Below are positions 4,760-6,200 of a stretch of DNA of 6,200 nt, piece after piece. Where the stretch lies: positions 1-6,200 of the forward strand of contig JAKBAZ010000081.1 in NCBI GenBank assembly GCA_021826255.1, in the 5' to 3' direction. This stretch comes from Actinomycetes bacterium (GTDB lineage Bacteria; Actinomycetota; Acidimicrobiia; Acidimicrobiales; RAAP-2). A program made the position numbers and the translations under genes. The notes under the pieces are model-generated. The model searched no databases, had not been told where the DNA came from, and was given only the letters and a program-made list of their open reading frames with translations. The stretch's first letter is position 1. Each line of letters starts with the position of its first letter.

Positions 4760-4780
4760 CTCATAATTATTAGTGATGAG
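4760..4780. promoter_or_regulatory. LysR-box dyad, CTCAT-N11-ATGAG
   Basis: CTCAT (4760-4764) and ATGAG (4776-4780) form a perfect dyad with the inner T and A separated by 11 bases, the T-N11-A pattern of LysR regulators. The centre (4770) is A+T-rich, unlike its surroundings, and contains ATAATTAT. If transcription of the transporter starts at its ATG, the centre is at -66, the usual place of an LTTR recognition site. A 5/6 -10 match CATAAT (4762-4767) also lies within it. Confidence 0.65.
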
Positions 4781-4811
4781 CATCCAAGAAAGTGGCCTCT
4801 AGTCAACGCCC

Positions 4812-4825
4812 TGCTGATACCAGCA
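4812..4825. promoter_or_regulatory. short inverted repeat before the transporter start
   Basis: TGCTG-ATAC-CAGCA is a perfect 5-base dyad with a 4-base loop ending 10 bases before the ATG at 4836. It could be a protein site, or a small hairpin if a leader is transcribed. CACACT (4824-4829), a weak -10 (3/6), overlaps its end and has the same 7-base spacing to the start codon as other promoters here. Confidence 0.3.
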
Positions 4826-4835
4826 CACTGGACTC

Positions 4836-5996
4836 ATGACCACTCTCTACACCCCCACGAGCGCCTCCTCCGCTCACCCGGCACCCTCCGCCGAGACGGC
4901 GCCCTACCTCGGGCCTAACTGGTTCGCCTCGGTCATGGGAACGGGAATCGTGGCGACCGCGGGTGCGACGATTCCATTTCGCGTGCCCGGTCTGCACCTG
5001 TTCACCCTCGGGGTGTGGGAAGTCGCGACCGTGCTTCTCCTCGTTCTCTCGGTCGCCTTCGTCGCGCACTGGATCGCCCAACCCCGCGCGGCGCGGCGCT
5101 ACCACCTCGATCCCACCCTCATCCAGTTCTACGGGGCCCCGCCGATGGCCTTTCTCACCGTGGGCGCCGGGGCTCTGCTCGTGGGCCGGAGCGTGCTCGG
5201 AACGTCGCTCGCTGTCTCCCTCGACTGGGTCTTGTGGAGTCTCGGAACCCTCACGGGTCTCGTGTCGGCCGTCGCCGTTCCCTTTCGCCTCTTCACCTCA
5301 CTCGAGGTTCGAGCGGATTCGGCCTTCGGCGGATGGTTGATGCCGATCGTTCCCCCGATGGTCTCCGCGGCGACCGGGGCTCTACTCATCTCCCACCTCG
5401 GCTCGCCCGGTGCTCGAGCCCTTCTCTTCTACAGCTGCTACGCCATGTTCGGACTCAGTCTCATTGTCTCATTCATCGTCATCACGTTGATCTGGTCACG
5501 ACTAGCTCACTTCGGGTCGTCGGGTACCGTCAGAGTCCCCACGTTGTGGATCGTTCTCGGCCCCCTCGGTCAATCGGTCACCGCCCTCGGCCTCCTTGGC
5601 GCCAACGCGACTCTCGCCGTCGCCCCACCCTTCGCTCGAGGTTTCGCCTTTCTCTCAGTGGCGGCGGGCGTACCCATCTGGGGATTCGCCGTTCTGTGGA
5701 TCTCGTTGGCTCTGGCGCTCACTCTGCGTACCGCTCGACGACGGTTGCCCTTTCACCTCACGTGGTGGAGCTTCACCTTCCCCGTGGGGACCTTCGTCAC
5801 CGGAACGACTCGACTAGCGCTCGCCTCTCACCTCTACGCCTTCCACGTGGCGGCCGGGATCAGTTACCTCGGACTGCTCGGGGCGTGGCTGCTCGTGGCG
5901 ACTCAGACGACTCGTCACCTCGTCGCCCGACGACTGCTCGCCACGCCGGTCGTCGTCAGCCCCGGCCCGGAGGCGCGAAAGAGCGTCGCCGCCTAG
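4836..5996 (+). CDS. TDT-family transporter (TehA/SLAC1/Ssu1-like)
   Basis: This 386-residue protein starts at ATG 4836. After a Pro/Ala/Ser-rich cytoplasmic tail (1-23) comes the family signature PNWFASVMGTGIVA (27-40) in helix 1. About ten hydrophobic helices follow, including EVATVLLLVLSVAFVAHWI, the FGGWLMPIVPPMVSAATGAL helix, and the late motif WWSFTFPVGTFVTGTTRLA, which matches the family's 'W-FTFP-gT'. TDT proteins carry anions such as dicarboxylates, sulfite or tellurite-linked species, or act as anion channels; the substrate here is not readable. It diverges from a LysR gene and shares the LysR-box spacer. The stop TAG (5994-5996) overlaps the stop of the convergent gene in a shared CTAG. 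No Shine-Dalgarno is evident. An alternative is a sulfite exporter, given the CysL-like regulator. Confidence 0.9.
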   Translation: MTTLYTPTSASSAHPAPSAETAPYLGPNWFASVMGTGIVATAGATIPFRVPGLHLFTLGVWEVATVLLLVLSVAFVAHWIAQPRAARRYHLDPTLIQFYGAPPMAFLTVGAGALLVGRSVLGTSLAVSLDWVLWSLGTLTGLVSAVAVPFRLFTSLEVRADSAFGGWLMPIVPPMVSAATGALLISHLGSPGARALLFYSCYAMFGLSLIVSFIVITLIWSRLAHFGSSGTVRVPTLWIVLGPLGQSVTALGLLGANATLAVAPPFARGFAFLSVAAGVPIWGFAVLWISLALALTLRTARRRLPFHLTWWSFTFPVGTFVTGTTRLALASHLYAFHVAAGISYLGLLGAWLLVATQTTRHLVARRLLATPVVVSPGPEARKSVAA

Positions 5997-6200
5997 CGAG
6001 CTCCGTGCACCACCGTAGTGATGACGCTCCCGAGTGAGGTCGCGAAGTCCTCGACCCGCTCGTCGAGTGTCCTGCGTCGAGCGCCTCTCGTGGCGAAGGC
6101 CCGCTGGGCGATGACCGGTGAACCGAGCTCCTCTAAGCGGCGGCTCATCTCGCCGAGGACCTCGCGGGGGTTCACTCCGTAGGTACAAAAGACGGCCGAA
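5993..6200 (-). CDS. probable flavodoxin-fold protein, C-terminal part (runs off right edge)
   Basis: The minus frame is open from the window edge to a TAG at 5993-5995, giving 68 visible codons, so the true start lies outside. It reads SAVFCTYGVNPREVLGEMSR, then RLEELGSPVIAQRAFATRG, then an Arg-rich stretch and VEDFATSLGSVITTVVHGAR. 'vavFcTYgvnPr.tL..m...le..Ga.vi....f', then a terminal helix with 'feDF...l', is the layout of the last strand and helix of many flavodoxin-like proteins. The FMN-binding loop is outside the window, so this is a moderate-confidence call. The GTG at 6175 is internal to the longer reading and is not preferred. It converges on the transporter gene, overlapping by four bases. 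Confidence 0.55.
   Translation of the reverse strand, partial: SAVFCTYGVNPREVLGEMSRRLEELGSPVIAQRAFATRGARRRTLDERVEDFATSLGSVITTVVHGAR

Noticed and set aside
5015..6037. 340-codon plus-strand open frame inside the transporter gene
   Set aside because: The product is Arg/Pro/Ser-rich with no hydrophobic pattern or family motif, while the other plus frame gives a textbook TDT transporter.

Overview
The window reads as G+C-rich actinobacterial chromosome. The left end carries the N-terminal domain of an FhaA-type protein next to a tRNA-Leu(CAG) gene, an arrangement also found at the fhaA-leuT locus of mycobacteria. Start codons are often GTG, and several candidate -10 boxes sit exactly seven bases from a start codon, as in the leaderless transcripts common in Actinomycetota. 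I cannot place the organism below phylum.

Layout. Positions 1-320 (minus) hold the start of fhaA, which runs off the left edge. Positions 406-491 (plus) are tRNA-Leu(CAG) with an encoded CCA. Positions 496-1623, immediately 3' of the tRNA, are accessory and visibly lower in G+C (sampled lines about 48-55%, against about 67-75% in sampled lines elsewhere). This stretch holds a ribbon-helix-helix antitoxin gene, a PIN-toxin gene broken by a one-base frameshift, and a DUF4260 membrane protein, all on the minus strand. Positions 1724-2382 (minus) are a second, intact toxin-antitoxin pair (Phd/YefM-type antitoxin, VapC-type PIN toxin) with palindromes around its promoter. Positions 2598-2807 (plus) hold a small DUF4287 protein.

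Positions 2811-3767 (minus) encode an extended-SDR NAD(P)-dependent epimerase/dehydratase-like protein, placed 11 bases after a LysR-type regulator gene (3779-4696, minus). The regulator is divergent from a ten-helix TDT-family (TehA/SLAC1/Ssu1-like) transporter (4836-5996, plus). The 139-base spacer between them carries a perfect CTCAT-N11-ATGAG dyad of the LysR-box type and a second 13-base palindrome. The right edge (5993-6200, minus) holds the C-terminal end of a probable flavodoxin-fold protein whose stop codon overlaps that of the transporter.

How the parts relate. The left edge is a conserved housekeeping locus. The tRNA 3' end looks like the border of a small cargo region of toxin-antitoxin genes, one of them decaying. 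The right half looks like a self-contained transport module: a LysR regulator controlling itself, the adjacent SDR and a divergent anion transporter, with an effector I cannot identify (sulfite and dicarboxylates are the obvious candidates). I found no CRISPR array, insertion sequence, integrase or origin. Nothing here is clearly a new system. The most interesting points are the recurrent -10-to-start spacing, the operator architectures, the vapC frameshift and the possible att-like repeat bracketing the low-G+C block.
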